DNA from: an uncultured Sphingomonadaceae bacterium
GTDB lineage: Bacteria > Pseudomonadota > Alphaproteobacteria > Sphingomonadales > Sphingomonadaceae
Direction of reading: 5' to 3'
NCBI GenBank assembly: GCA_937996655.1
Contig: CALKUK010000013.1
Location: 521,148 to 585,147 of the forward strand
Length of the DNA stretch: 64,000 nt
Below are positions 45,712 to 60,395 of the stretch, piece after piece. A model generated the notes under the pieces. The model was given only the letters and a program-made list of their open reading frames with translations. It was not told the DNA's origin and made no database searches. The position numbers and the translations under genes were made by a program. Within the stretch, counting starts at the first letter, position 1; each line of letters begins with the position of its first letter.

Positions 45712-46806
45712 ATGTTTGCTTGGCGCCGGGGCGCATTTCCTTCGATCAAGAAGAAGGCTCTTTCCTTCTGGTTGATCGCGGGGCTGGCAGCATTAACCAT
45801 GTCTTTCGTTGGATTGCAGGCCGCTAACTTCACCCCCATCCCCGGCGTGCGCGGGCATGAACTGACGATCCCGCTGGATGAGCCGCTGCCGATGTACGCG
45901 CCGCAGCCCAACGCCGCTGCGACCGAATCGGTCGGCCTTGGCGAAGACATCCCGATGCCGACTCCCGTTGATGCGGCTGGAAATGCCATTCCAGCGCCTG
46001 CGACGCCGCAACAAATGCCGGTCACGCCCTTCTCTCTACCAAGCCGATTTGACACAGGGCCAGCCGCTGCGCCCTATGTTTTCAAGGGGAAAACCGCAGC
46101 AGACACACTGCGTGCTGCGATCTGTCTTACGTCCGCCATTTATTATGAAGCAGCGTCTGAAAGCGATGATGGGCAGCGCGCCGTCGCGCAGGTCATCCTC
46201 AACCGCGTCCGTCATCCGGCCTGGCCGTCCACGGTGTGTGGTGTTGTCTATCAGGGGTCCGACATGCCGGGCTGCCAATTCAGCTATGCCTGTGACGGGT
46301 CAATGGCCCGCGTGCCGAGCCGCGAAGGCTGGGCGCGGGCAAGCCGCGTCGCGCGGGCCGCGCTGGCAGGCTATGTCCACGCGCCTGTCGGGCTTGCGAC
46401 CTATTACCATACCCCACAGGTCAATCCTGCCTGGAACCGCGCACTGATCATTTCAGCGGTGATCGGCAATCACATCTTCTACCGAATGCCCGGTGCGAAG
46501 GGCGCGACGACCGCTTTTTATGAGCGTTATACCGGTGGAGAGCCTTATCCCGGCCCGCTGCCGCGCCGCGCGCCATGGCCGACACCCGCAACGCCCGGCG
46601 CCGTGCCGACGCCGTTGCCAACCAATGTCGCGGCCATCCCGACGGCGCCTTACCCGTCCTATCAGGCGGCCTCCCCCGCGGCGGTGCCCTATGCGGCACT
46701 GCCCGCTCGCCGCGTGAATGACGACAATCGCTATGTGAAGAATGCCCTGCCCGACAGCGATGTGCTCCCGCAATATCGCACATCGGGCCAGTGGATCGGG
46801 AACTGA
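45712..46806 (+). CDS. SleB-type cell-wall hydrolase
   Basis: The 364-residue protein has an N-terminal membrane anchor (about 17-37, ALSFWLIAGLAALTMSFVG), a proline-rich linker, and a Hydrolase_2/SleB domain (about 125-260). The domain shows ICLTSAIYYEAASESDDGQ (with the likely catalytic Glu), VAQVILNRVRHPAWPSTVCGVVYQG and CQFSYACDGS. A proline/alanine-rich tail ends it. SleB-family enzymes are lytic transglycosylases; the alphaproteobacterial ones are thought to remodel peptidoglycan in the periplasm. It is not a spore gene here. Confidence 0.88.
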   Translation: MFAWRRGAFPSIKKKALSFWLIAGLAALTMSFVGLQAANFTPIPGVRGHELTIPLDEPLPMYAPQPNAAATESVGLGEDIPMPTPVDAAGNAIPAPATPQQMPVTPFSLPSRFDTGPAAAPYVFKGKTAADTLRAAICLTSAIYYEAASESDDGQRAVAQVILNRVRHPAWPSTVCGVVYQGSDMPGCQFSYACDGSMARVPSREGWARASRVARAALAGYVHAPVGLATYYHTPQVNPAWNRALIISAVIGNHIFYRMPGAKGATTAFYERYTGGEPYPGPLPRRAPWPTPATPGAVPTPLPTNVAAIPTAPYPSYQAASPAAVPYAALPARRVNDDNRYVKNALPDSDVLPQYRTSGQWIGN

Positions 46807-46958
46807 CGTCGGCCATTGTCCAAAAGGACACGTTGCCAAAGCTTCCCTTGCCTCCCAACCGGTCGATCCCATAACGCAGGCGCAGCGGCGATCGCCTGCC
46901 CGATTCTTCCCCGTACCGGGCGCTTGCCTGTGTCGAACAAATATGGAACAGACTGTCC

Positions 46959-49883
<2,925 letters not shown>

Positions 49884-50008
49884 ATTTTCAGCCAGGAATT
49901 CCTTTTATTCGATTCATATTGCTTAAAATGCACAGCCCGCATCCCATCCAATTTGGTTGGGTAGGATTACGGAAGTCCCGAGGAACAAAGCATTTCCGCC
50001 CTTAGGTA

Positions 50009-50080
50009 TTAACCGCAAACGGCTCGTTTACGGGGGTTTACGCGAAATTAACCTTTCAACTTCATATGTTTTTTGGTTAA
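50009..50080 (+). promoter_or_regulatory. Cluster of CtrA half-sites upstream of ctrA
   Basis: TTAACC occurs at 50009-50014 and 50048-50053, and its complement GGTTAA at 50075-50080, within 140 nt of the ctrA start. TTAACC/TTAA is the half-site core of CtrA boxes, so autoregulation is plausible. A canonical TTAA-N7-TTAA pair is not present. A single GATTC (CcrM-type GANTC) lies at 49911. Confidence 0.5.
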
Positions 50081-50144
50081 TAGTTCACGTCGCGTTTCGG
50101 ACCACTCCGGCGGGACATCTAAGGTTGCAGAAGGGGGCGTGCCA

Positions 50145-50840
50145 ATGCGCGTGTTGCTGATCGAAGACGAGCCGACAACGGCGAAGGCCATTGAGCTCAT
50201 GCTGACCAATGAAGGTTTCAACGTTTACTCGACCGATCTGGGTGAGGAAGGTTTGGATCTGGGTAAGCTCTATGACTATGACATCATCTGTCTCGACCTG
50301 AACCTGCCGGACATGCACGGCTATGACGTGCTGAAGAAGCTCCGCAATGCGAAGGTGCAGACGCCGGTCCTCATCCTTTCCGGCATCAGCGAAATGGATT
50401 CCAAAATCCGCAGCTTTGGCATTGGCGCAGACGACTACGTCACCAAGCCTTTCCACCGCGAAGAACTGGTCGCCCGCATTCATGCCGTCGTCCGCCGGTC
50501 CAAGGGCCATTCGCAATCCGTCATCCGCACCGGCAAGCTGTCCGTGAACCTTGATGCCAAGACTGTGGAAGTCGATGGCGCCCGCGTCCACCTGACCGGC
50601 AAGGAATATGCGATGCTGGAGCTGCTGTCGCTCCGCAAAGGCACGACGCTGACCAAGGAAATGTTCCTGAACCACCTTTATGGCGGCATGGACGAGCCCG
50701 AACTGAAGATCATCGACGTTTTCATCTGCAAGCTGCGCAAGAAGCTCGCGCTGGCCTGTGGTGGCGAAAACTACATCGAAACCGTCTGGGGCCGCGGCTA
50801 TGTGCTGCGCGATCCAGAGGAGCAGGCTCAGGCCGCCTGA
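50145..50840 (+). CDS. ctrA: Cell-cycle response regulator CtrA
   Basis: The 231-residue OmpR-type regulator has the same length as Caulobacter CtrA. The receiver domain starts MRVLLIEDEPTTAKAIELM and has phospho-acceptor Asp-51 in DYDIICLDLNLPDMHG, with Lys in YVTKPFHREEL. The DNA-binding domain contains LTGKEYAMLELLSLRKG and the IDVFICKLRKKLA recognition helix. The C-terminus ends in Ala-Ala, as in CtrA proteins degraded by ClpXP. It controls cell-cycle, motility and competence-like genes in alphaproteobacteria. The ATG at 50145 gives the conserved start; upstream in-frame codons are not conserved. Confidence 0.97.
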   Translation: MRVLLIEDEPTTAKAIELMLTNEGFNVYSTDLGEEGLDLGKLYDYDIICLDLNLPDMHGYDVLKKLRNAKVQTPVLILSGISEMDSKIRSFGIGADDYVTKPFHREELVARIHAVVRRSKGHSQSVIRTGKLSVNLDAKTVEVDGARVHLTGKEYAMLELLSLRKGTTLTKEMFLNHLYGGMDEPELKIIDVFICKLRKKLALACGGENYIETVWGRGYVLRDPEEQAQAA

Positions 50841-50867
50841 TTTTTTCACTATCCCTCAAAGCAAATT

Positions 50868-50903
50868 GGGCCGGGCTGGCAACAGCTCGGCTCTTTCTTT
50901 TTT
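50868..50903 (+). terminator. ctrA terminator
   Basis: GGGCCGGGCTG (50868-50878) and CAGCTCGGCTC (50883-50893) form an 11-bp stem with two wobble pairs and a GCAA loop, followed by TTTCTTTTTT. It separates ctrA from the Anbu cluster. Confidence 0.92.
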
Positions 50904-50960
50904 CGCGTCGTGCAAATGACCTATTGTGCAACGCAACAATAGGTTGCAGCATGATGACGA

Positions 50961-52406
50961 ATGGGACTCAAAGCTGCTTTTGACGAAATATACGGCACGT
51001 CGGGGGGAAAAGCCCCGCGTGAGGGCTTTGAAACGCTGTCGAACTGGCTAACCAGCACCGACCTTGAGGATTTGCGCGGGCGCCAAGGGGCCGCCGAAGC
51101 CGCCTTCCGACAATTGGGCATCACCTTTGCCGTTTACGGCGATGATGAAGCGGCAGAACGCATCATTCCGTTCGACATTGTCCCCCGCCTGTTCACCGGC
51201 AAGGAATGGAGCCGGCTGGCATCGGGGCTTGAACAACGCGTCCATGCGCTCAACGCCTTTGTGGCGGACATCTATGGCGAACGGGCGATCCTGAAAGACG
51301 GCATCATTCCGGAAGAGCTGGTGCTGGCGAACAGTCAGTTCTGCATCCCGATGAACGGCTTTACCCCGCCCCACGGCCTCTACACCCATATTTGCGGCAT
51401 TGATCTTGTCCGCACTGGACCGGATGACTTCTACATCCTTGAGGACAATGCCCGGACCCCCTCCGGCGTATCGTACATGATGGAAAACCGGGAGGCGATG
51501 CTCCGGCTGTGCCCCGATCTGTTCGATGCGCTGCCGGTCCAGCCAGTCGATTGCTATCCTGACAATCTGCGCGCGATGATGATTTCCGTCGCGCCAAAGA
51601 CGGCGGCTGCAGACCCCACCTGCGTGCTGCTGACGCCGGGCCGCTTCAATAGCGCTTACTATGAACACAGCTTCCTCGCCGACAATGCGGGCATCGAACT
51701 GGTCGAGGCGGCAGATCTGATCGTCGATGATGATGTCGTCTGGATGATGACCATTCAGGGCCGCAAGCGGGTCGACGTCATTTATCGGCGCATTGACGAT
51801 GCCTTCCTAGACCCCCTCGTCTTCCGCCCGGATTCCTTCCTCGGCGTGCCGGGGCTGATGGCGGCTTATTATGCCGGCAACGTCACCATCGTGAACGCAC
51901 CAGGCACCGGCATTGCCGATGATAAGGCCATCTATTCCTATATGCCGGACATCGTCCGCTATTATTCAGGCCAAGAGGCCAAGCTGCCCATCGTCGACAC
52001 ATGGCGCTGTCGGGAGCCAGAGTCCCTCAAATATGTGCTGGACCATCTGGGCGAACTGGTTGTGAAGCTGGTCGATGGGTCCGGCGGATATGGGATGCTC
52101 GTCGGGCCAACGGCGACCAAGCAGCAGATCAGCGACTTCCGCGCCGCGCTCATTGCCGAACCGCACCGCTATATCGCGCAGCCGACGCTGGCGCTTTCCA
52201 CCGTGCCAACGCTGGTGGAAAGCGGCATCGCCCCGCGCCATGTCGATTTTCGGCCCTTTGTTCTCTCCGGCTCAAATGGCGTGACGATCACACCCGGTGG
52301 CCTGACCCGGGTGGCGCTGGCCGAAGGGTCTCTGGTGGTCAATTCCAGCCAGGGCGGCGGCACGAAGGATAGCCTTGTCCTCTACGACACGGGGGAAGAG
52401 GCGTGA
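50961..52406 (+). CDS. Circularly permuted ATP-grasp protein (COG2308 type)
   Basis: The 481-residue protein belongs to the DUF404/DUF407 family, a circularly permuted ATP-grasp fold. Visible blocks are YGDDEAAERIIPFDIVPRLF, GLEQRVHALNAFVADIYGER, the acidic GPDDFYILEDNARTPSGVSYMMENRE (partly quoted; Glu-Asp-Asn likely binds metal-ATP), YYEHSFLADN, LVVKLVDGSGGYGML (glycine-rich loop) and HVDFRPFVLSG. ATP-grasp enzymes usually form amide bonds; comparative genomics predicts these make or attach peptides. It is the first gene of the Anbu cluster, followed by alpha-E with TGATG overlap. The ribosome binding site is weak. Confidence 0.92.
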   Translation: MGLKAAFDEIYGTSGGKAPREGFETLSNWLTSTDLEDLRGRQGAAEAAFRQLGITFAVYGDDEAAERIIPFDIVPRLFTGKEWSRLASGLEQRVHALNAFVADIYGERAILKDGIIPEELVLANSQFCIPMNGFTPPHGLYTHICGIDLVRTGPDDFYILEDNARTPSGVSYMMENREAMLRLCPDLFDALPVQPVDCYPDNLRAMMISVAPKTAAADPTCVLLTPGRFNSAYYEHSFLADNAGIELVEAADLIVDDDVVWMMTIQGRKRVDVIYRRIDDAFLDPLVFRPDSFLGVPGLMAAYYAGNVTIVNAPGTGIADDKAIYSYMPDIVRYYSGQEAKLPIVDTWRCREPESLKYVLDHLGELVVKLVDGSGGYGMLVGPTATKQQISDFRAALIAEPHRYIAQPTLALSTVPTLVESGIAPRHVDFRPFVLSGSNGVTITPGGLTRVALAEGSLVVNSSQGGGTKDSLVLYDTGEEA

Positions 52407-53341
52407 TGCTCAGCCGGGTGGCCGCCTCGCTCTATTGGCTCGGTCGATACATGGAACGCGCCGAGTTTACGGCAAGGCTGGTCGAAGCGACAGTCCGGTT
52501 GGATCACATGTCTGCCCGCCCCGCCGGCACAGGCGCATGGGGCAGCGCACTGGCCGTGGTGATGGGCGATGCCCGCTTTTCCGCGACCGGCCAGCCCATC
52601 ACGCAAAAGACCGTCAGCCAGTTCCTGACGCTGGACCCGACCAATCCTGGGTCGATCCGCAGCTGCATTGATGCCGCGCGTGACAATGCCCGCGCGGTGC
52701 GCACCGCCCTCACCCGTGAAGCATGGGAAACGGTCAACTCCTCCTGGCTCTCCCTCAAGAAGCGCGGCAAAACCTGGAGCCTGGAAAGCACGCTGGCGCT
52801 CGCCGAAAGCGTGACGGCACAGGCGCGCGGCTTTGAAGGTGCCCTGCACCGCATGCTGCGGTCCGAAGCCTATTGGTTCATTCGTCTTGGTATGGCGGTG
52901 GAGCGCGGTGACAACAGCGCGCGGCTCGTCGACGTCAAATACCATCTTCTTCTGCCCGAAGGCGAGCCTGTGGGCGGCGTGATTGACCGAGACCAGTGGA
53001 CGACGATCCTCCATACAGTATCGGCCGTCACGGCATTCCGCTGGCTGTACAAAGGCGGCCTGACGCCCTCCGCTGTGGCAGACCTCCTCATCCTGCGGGC
53101 AGAGATGCCCCGCTCACTCATCGCCTCTGCCGAAGAGGTGGAGCGATATCTGACCGCCCTTGGCCGCCTGACCGGATTGCAAGGCGAGGCAGACCGGATT
53201 GCCCGCCGCCGCCATATCGATCTTGGTCGCCATGACATCAGCCAGATCATCATCAACGGACTGCATGAATTTTTGACCGGGTATATCGCCAACAACGCAC
53301 AGCTTGACCGCGCGATTGCAAAGCAGTTCAGGTTCCCCTGA
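52406..53341 (+). CDS. Alpha-E domain protein
   Basis: The 311-residue, almost wholly helical protein starts MLSRVAASLYWLGRYMERAEFTARLVE, the alpha-E (DUF403) signature with conserved Arg-Tyr-x-Glu-Arg-Ala. Further family helices are DNARAVRTALTREAWETVN, FIRLGMAVERGDNSARLVDV and ITPP-like VIDRDQW. It is predicted to work with the ATP-grasp partner; no activity is known. Start: the ATG at 52406 shares one base with the upstream TGA. The stop lies one nucleotide before the transglutaminase ATG. Confidence 0.92.
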   Translation: MLSRVAASLYWLGRYMERAEFTARLVEATVRLDHMSARPAGTGAWGSALAVVMGDARFSATGQPITQKTVSQFLTLDPTNPGSIRSCIDAARDNARAVRTALTREAWETVNSSWLSLKKRGKTWSLESTLALAESVTAQARGFEGALHRMLRSEAYWFIRLGMAVERGDNSARLVDVKYHLLLPEGEPVGGVIDRDQWTTILHTVSAVTAFRWLYKGGLTPSAVADLLILRAEMPRSLIASAEEVERYLTALGRLTGLQGEADRIARRRHIDLGRHDISQIIINGLHEFLTGYIANNAQLDRAIAKQFRFP

Positions 53342-53342
53342 C

Positions 53343-54155
53343 ATGCAGATCCACGTCCATCATTCGACAGTGTATGAATTTTCGCAGCCGCAATCGCGAC
53401 TGATCCAGTTGCTGCGCGTCACGCCGCCCAGCTTTTCGGGCCAGAATGTGCTCGAATGGTCGGTCGACATTGATCGCGACGCGCGGATGCGGTCTGCCGT
53501 GGATGGCTATGGCAACATCGTCACCATGCTCTACGTCGATGGACCACTCGACCGGATTGAGATCGTCAAGCGCGGCACCGTCTATACGCAAGACCGCTAC
53601 GGCGTTGTCACGGGCACGAACGAGGTGCTGCCGCCCAAGGCCTATCTCGGCTCCACATCGCTGACCGAGGCCGATGAAGCCATTTGTGCGCTCGCCAAGA
53701 TGGTGGAGCGCCGCCAGCCCGCGCGGCTGATGCTGCTGCATGATCTGATGACAACCATCAAATCAAAGATGCGTTTCAACACTGGCGAAGGAGACCCCTA
53801 TCGCATGGCGCAGGTCGCCTTTGCGGAAGGGCATGGCGTGTGTCAGGACTTCGCCCACATCTTCTGCGCCGCCGCCCGACATTTGGGCATCCCCGCGCGC
53901 TATGTGTCCGGCCATCTCTACCAGCATGGCGGCGGCCCGGCGCAAGATGCCAGCCACGCTTGGGCAGAAGCGTGGATTGATGAGCTTGGCTGGACCGGCT
54001 TTGACATTGCCAACGGTGTTTGCCCCGATGATGCCTATGTGCGCGTTGCAATCGGTCTGGACTATCGGGCCGCCGCCCCGCTATCGGGATCTCGCATGGG
54101 GGCGGGCGAGGAAAAGATGGACGTCCGCGTTCATGTGAGCCAATCCGGCCAGTAA
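53343..54155 (+). CDS. Transglutaminase-like cysteine peptidase
   Basis: The 270-residue protein has an N-terminal beta-domain (IHVHHSTVYEFSQPQSRLIQLLRVTPP, partly quoted) typical of bacterial transglutaminase-like proteins. A papain-like core follows with triad Cys (EGHGVCQDFAHIF), His (ASHAWAEAWID) and Asp (GFDIANG). It probably cleaves or transfers isopeptide or peptide bonds. There is no signal peptide, so it should act in the cytoplasm with its operon partners. Start: the ATG at 53343, one base after the alpha-E stop; an in-frame earlier start at 53304 lies inside that gene. Confidence 0.92.
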   Translation: MQIHVHHSTVYEFSQPQSRLIQLLRVTPPSFSGQNVLEWSVDIDRDARMRSAVDGYGNIVTMLYVDGPLDRIEIVKRGTVYTQDRYGVVTGTNEVLPPKAYLGSTSLTEADEAICALAKMVERRQPARLMLLHDLMTTIKSKMRFNTGEGDPYRMAQVAFAEGHGVCQDFAHIFCAAARHLGIPARYVSGHLYQHGGGPAQDASHAWAEAWIDELGWTGFDIANGVCPDDAYVRVAIGLDYRAAAPLSGSRMGAGEEKMDVRVHVSQSGQ

Positions 54156-54183
54156 CCGATAAGAAGCAAATTCAGGGCAGTTC

Positions 54184-54951
54184 ATGACATATTGTGTAGG
54201 CATTCTTGTGCGCGACGGGCTAGTCATGATCGCCGATACGCGCACCAATGCCGGTGTCGACAACATCTCGACCTATCGTAAGCTGCACACGATTGAGGAA
54301 GAGAATGACCGCCTCGTCTTTGCTGCGAGCGCCGGAAACCTGTCTGTCACCCAGCTGGCATTGTCGATGCTGAAGGAAGGGCTGGAGCCTTTGGAAGAGG
54401 GCGGCCCGCGCCGCTTCACCACAGGTGCCGCAACCATGTTTGCCGTGGCGCAATTGTTCAGCGAGGCCGTGCGCATCGCGAGTGAACAACTGTCGGAAGA
54501 GTTGGAAGCCCGCAGTATTCCGGCCTCGGTCTCCTTCCTGCTCGGCGGACGCTTGGCCTCCGGGCCGCTGATCCTGTATTATGTCTATGACGCCGGCAAC
54601 TTCATTGAATGCCGCCCCGACACGCCTTTTCTGCAAATTGGCGAGAGCAAATATGGCAAGCCCATTTTGGACCGCGCACTCAATTTCGACACCCCGTTGG
54701 AAGAGGCGGTGAAGGTCGCTCTGATTTCCTTCGACTCCACCTTGCGGTCCAATTTGGCCGTAGGCCGCCCCCTCGACATGATCGTTATCGCCCGCGACCG
54801 TATTCACGCGGTCGTCAAACGGCGGATCGGCACGGACGACCGCTATTTCAACGATCTGTCCGCACGCTGGAGCATGCTCCTGACCGAAGCGCGCGCCACC
54901 ATTCCGGACCCGCCCTTCATGGCAGACTTTGTCGCCATCAACGGCAAATAG
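54184..54951 (+). CDS. Anbu proteasome-like peptidase
   Basis: The 255-residue Ntn-hydrolase starts MTYCVGILVRDGLVMIADTRTNAG. After Met removal Thr-2 would be the catalytic N-terminal residue, with Asp (IADTR) and Lys (YRKLHTIEE) at the proteasome positions and SFLLGGRL farther on. This is the Anbu family, a bacterial relative of proteasome beta subunits. Known Anbu structures form open helical rings, and activity on standard substrates has been hard to show. It follows the transglutaminase gene by 28 nt with its own GGGCAG. It may process the product of the ATP-grasp/alpha-E pair. Confidence 0.95.
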   Translation: MTYCVGILVRDGLVMIADTRTNAGVDNISTYRKLHTIEEENDRLVFAASAGNLSVTQLALSMLKEGLEPLEEGGPRRFTTGAATMFAVAQLFSEAVRIASEQLSEELEARSIPASVSFLLGGRLASGPLILYYVYDAGNFIECRPDTPFLQIGESKYGKPILDRALNFDTPLEEAVKVALISFDSTLRSNLAVGRPLDMIVIARDRIHAVVKRRIGTDDRYFNDLSARWSMLLTEARATIPDPPFMADFVAINGK

Positions 54952-54954
54952 CCT

Positions 54955-54991
54955 AAAACAAAACCCCGCCGGATCGCGCCGACGGGGTTTC
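54955..54991. terminator. Bidirectional terminator between Anbu and PEP-CTERM genes
   Basis: AAACCCCG (54961-54968) pairs with CGGGGTTT (54983-54990), and the internal GCCGG/CCGA adds pairs. On the minus strand it is followed by TGTTTTAGG, so it is a better terminator for the PEP-CTERM gene. It is nearly identical to the one after rpoC. Confidence 0.8.
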
Positions 54992-55014
54992 GTATGTCGC
55001 TTTGATCGATAGGA

Positions 55015-55803
55015 TCAGGCGAAGCTTACCGCGACCTTTTCACGACGACGCAGCGCACCGCCGATGACGCCAAAGCCTGCGAGCATCATCGCCCAAGCAG
55101 CGGGTTCAGGCACGCCACCACCGGGAGGTGGCGCAACGGCGCCAAAGCCATCGAGATAAACATAGCCCCAATGGCCCGTCGGCTGGCAGTCCGACGCAAG
55201 GACGGACAGGAGGAAGTCATGACCAAGGCTCCCCGCGCTAAGGGTCAGTTGCTCTATCTGCCATTGTGGGGTGTAATAATTACTTCCGTCAAAGGCGAAG
55301 CGCGGATCGACCCCGCTGCCGCCCGACGCCGCATTATACTCCCGTCGGATGAGTTCGGTGCTGGTTGTCAGGTCCGTCAGCGTGATGATCATAGTCGCGG
55401 CATCGGTTGGGCCATGCGCACCCAATAGGACGGACTTCCAGGCAAAAAAGATGTCGGGGTCCGTATAATTCTTCACCTGCTGCTGGATGACCGAGGCATA
55501 GCCCCCGTAAGTCGTATCTTCGACGCGGAAGCTATATTTTCCGCCATAAACAGTGCTGCCAAGCGCCGCGCCGACATTGGGGTCAACCGTGCCGGACACA
55601 ATAATGCTTGATCGAACGCCGCCATCGCCCGGAAGAAGAGCCCCGGGATTGAGCGATGGGTTAGAGATGCCCCCGCGAAAGCCGCCGCCCTGTGTCCAGC
55701 CGCTTGCGTCGCCAGTCTCAAAATCGCCATTCGTGAACGAATTCGCATAAGCTGATGATGACATTGCCATTGCAGCCATGGCTGCAATACTGATTATTCT
55801 CAT
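55015..55803 (-). CDS. PEP-CTERM sorting-domain exported protein
   Basis: The 262-residue protein has a signal peptide (ISIAAMAAMAMSSSAYA-NSF). Its body starts NGDFETGDASGWTQGG, a pattern seen in carbohydrate-binding-like exported beta-sandwich proteins. It ends with a PPPGGG linker and the sorting signal VPEPAAWAMMLAGFG, hydrophobic helix and RRRE, then a longer tail than usual (KVAVSFA). It is presumably processed by an exosortase encoded elsewhere. It has no operon partner; the upstream leader has a GGGCAA/TTGCCC hairpin near 55824-55850. Confidence 0.9.
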   Translation of the reverse strand: MRIISIAAMAAMAMSSSAYANSFTNGDFETGDASGWTQGGGFRGGISNPSLNPGALLPGDGGVRSSIIVSGTVDPNVGAALGSTVYGGKYSFRVEDTTYGGYASVIQQQVKNYTDPDIFFAWKSVLLGAHGPTDAATMIITLTDLTTSTELIRREYNAASGGSGVDPRFAFDGSNYYTPQWQIEQLTLSAGSLGHDFLLSVLASDCQPTGHWGYVYLDGFGAVAPPPGGGVPEPAAWAMMLAGFGVIGGALRRREKVAVSFA

Positions 55804-55963
55804 GATGCTTCACTCCACCTCGTTGGGGGCAAGCATTTTGCTTTGCCCAAAGGAGCGACCCTGCTTCTTAGCAGGCTAAAGTTAACCAAATTTCCCGCTG
55901 TTTTCCAACGTCCAAGGCGATAACCTAAATCAGAACACACAGTGGAACCGCTGGCCCGCGCAT

Positions 55964-55996
55964 AGAAAAACCCCGCCGGATCGCTCCGACGGGGTT
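55964..55996 (-). terminator. rpoBC terminator
   Basis: On the minus strand AACCCCGTCGG pairs with CCGGCGGGGTT, followed by TTTCTATG. The 28-nt core (from 55969) differs in only one base from the hairpin at 54962-54989. Confidence 0.82.
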
Positions 55997-56028
55997 CAAC
56001 TTTTTATCCGGTAAAGGACGCGAGAGGC

Positions 56029-60282
<4,254 letters not shown>

Positions 60283-60395
60283 TTTTCGCTCCATTTCTCT
60301 TTCCGGTCCGGAAAGAGCAGAGGTGGAATTGGTCATCTAGGACGGGGTTCCGGCCCGTCACCGGCCCCTCCCCTTAGGAGGGAGGGGCGGTTCGG

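Noticed and set aside
55828..55841. GG-N10-GC pattern resembling a sigma-54 promoter near the second PEP-CTERM gene
   Set aside because: It points away from the gene, the flanking consensus is poor, and there is no matching site before the other PEP-CTERM gene.
60283..60336. Upstream ATG (60336) as the rpoC start
   Set aside because: Adds 18 residues not seen in the family and lacks a ribosome binding site; the ATG at 60282 follows GGAG at good spacing.
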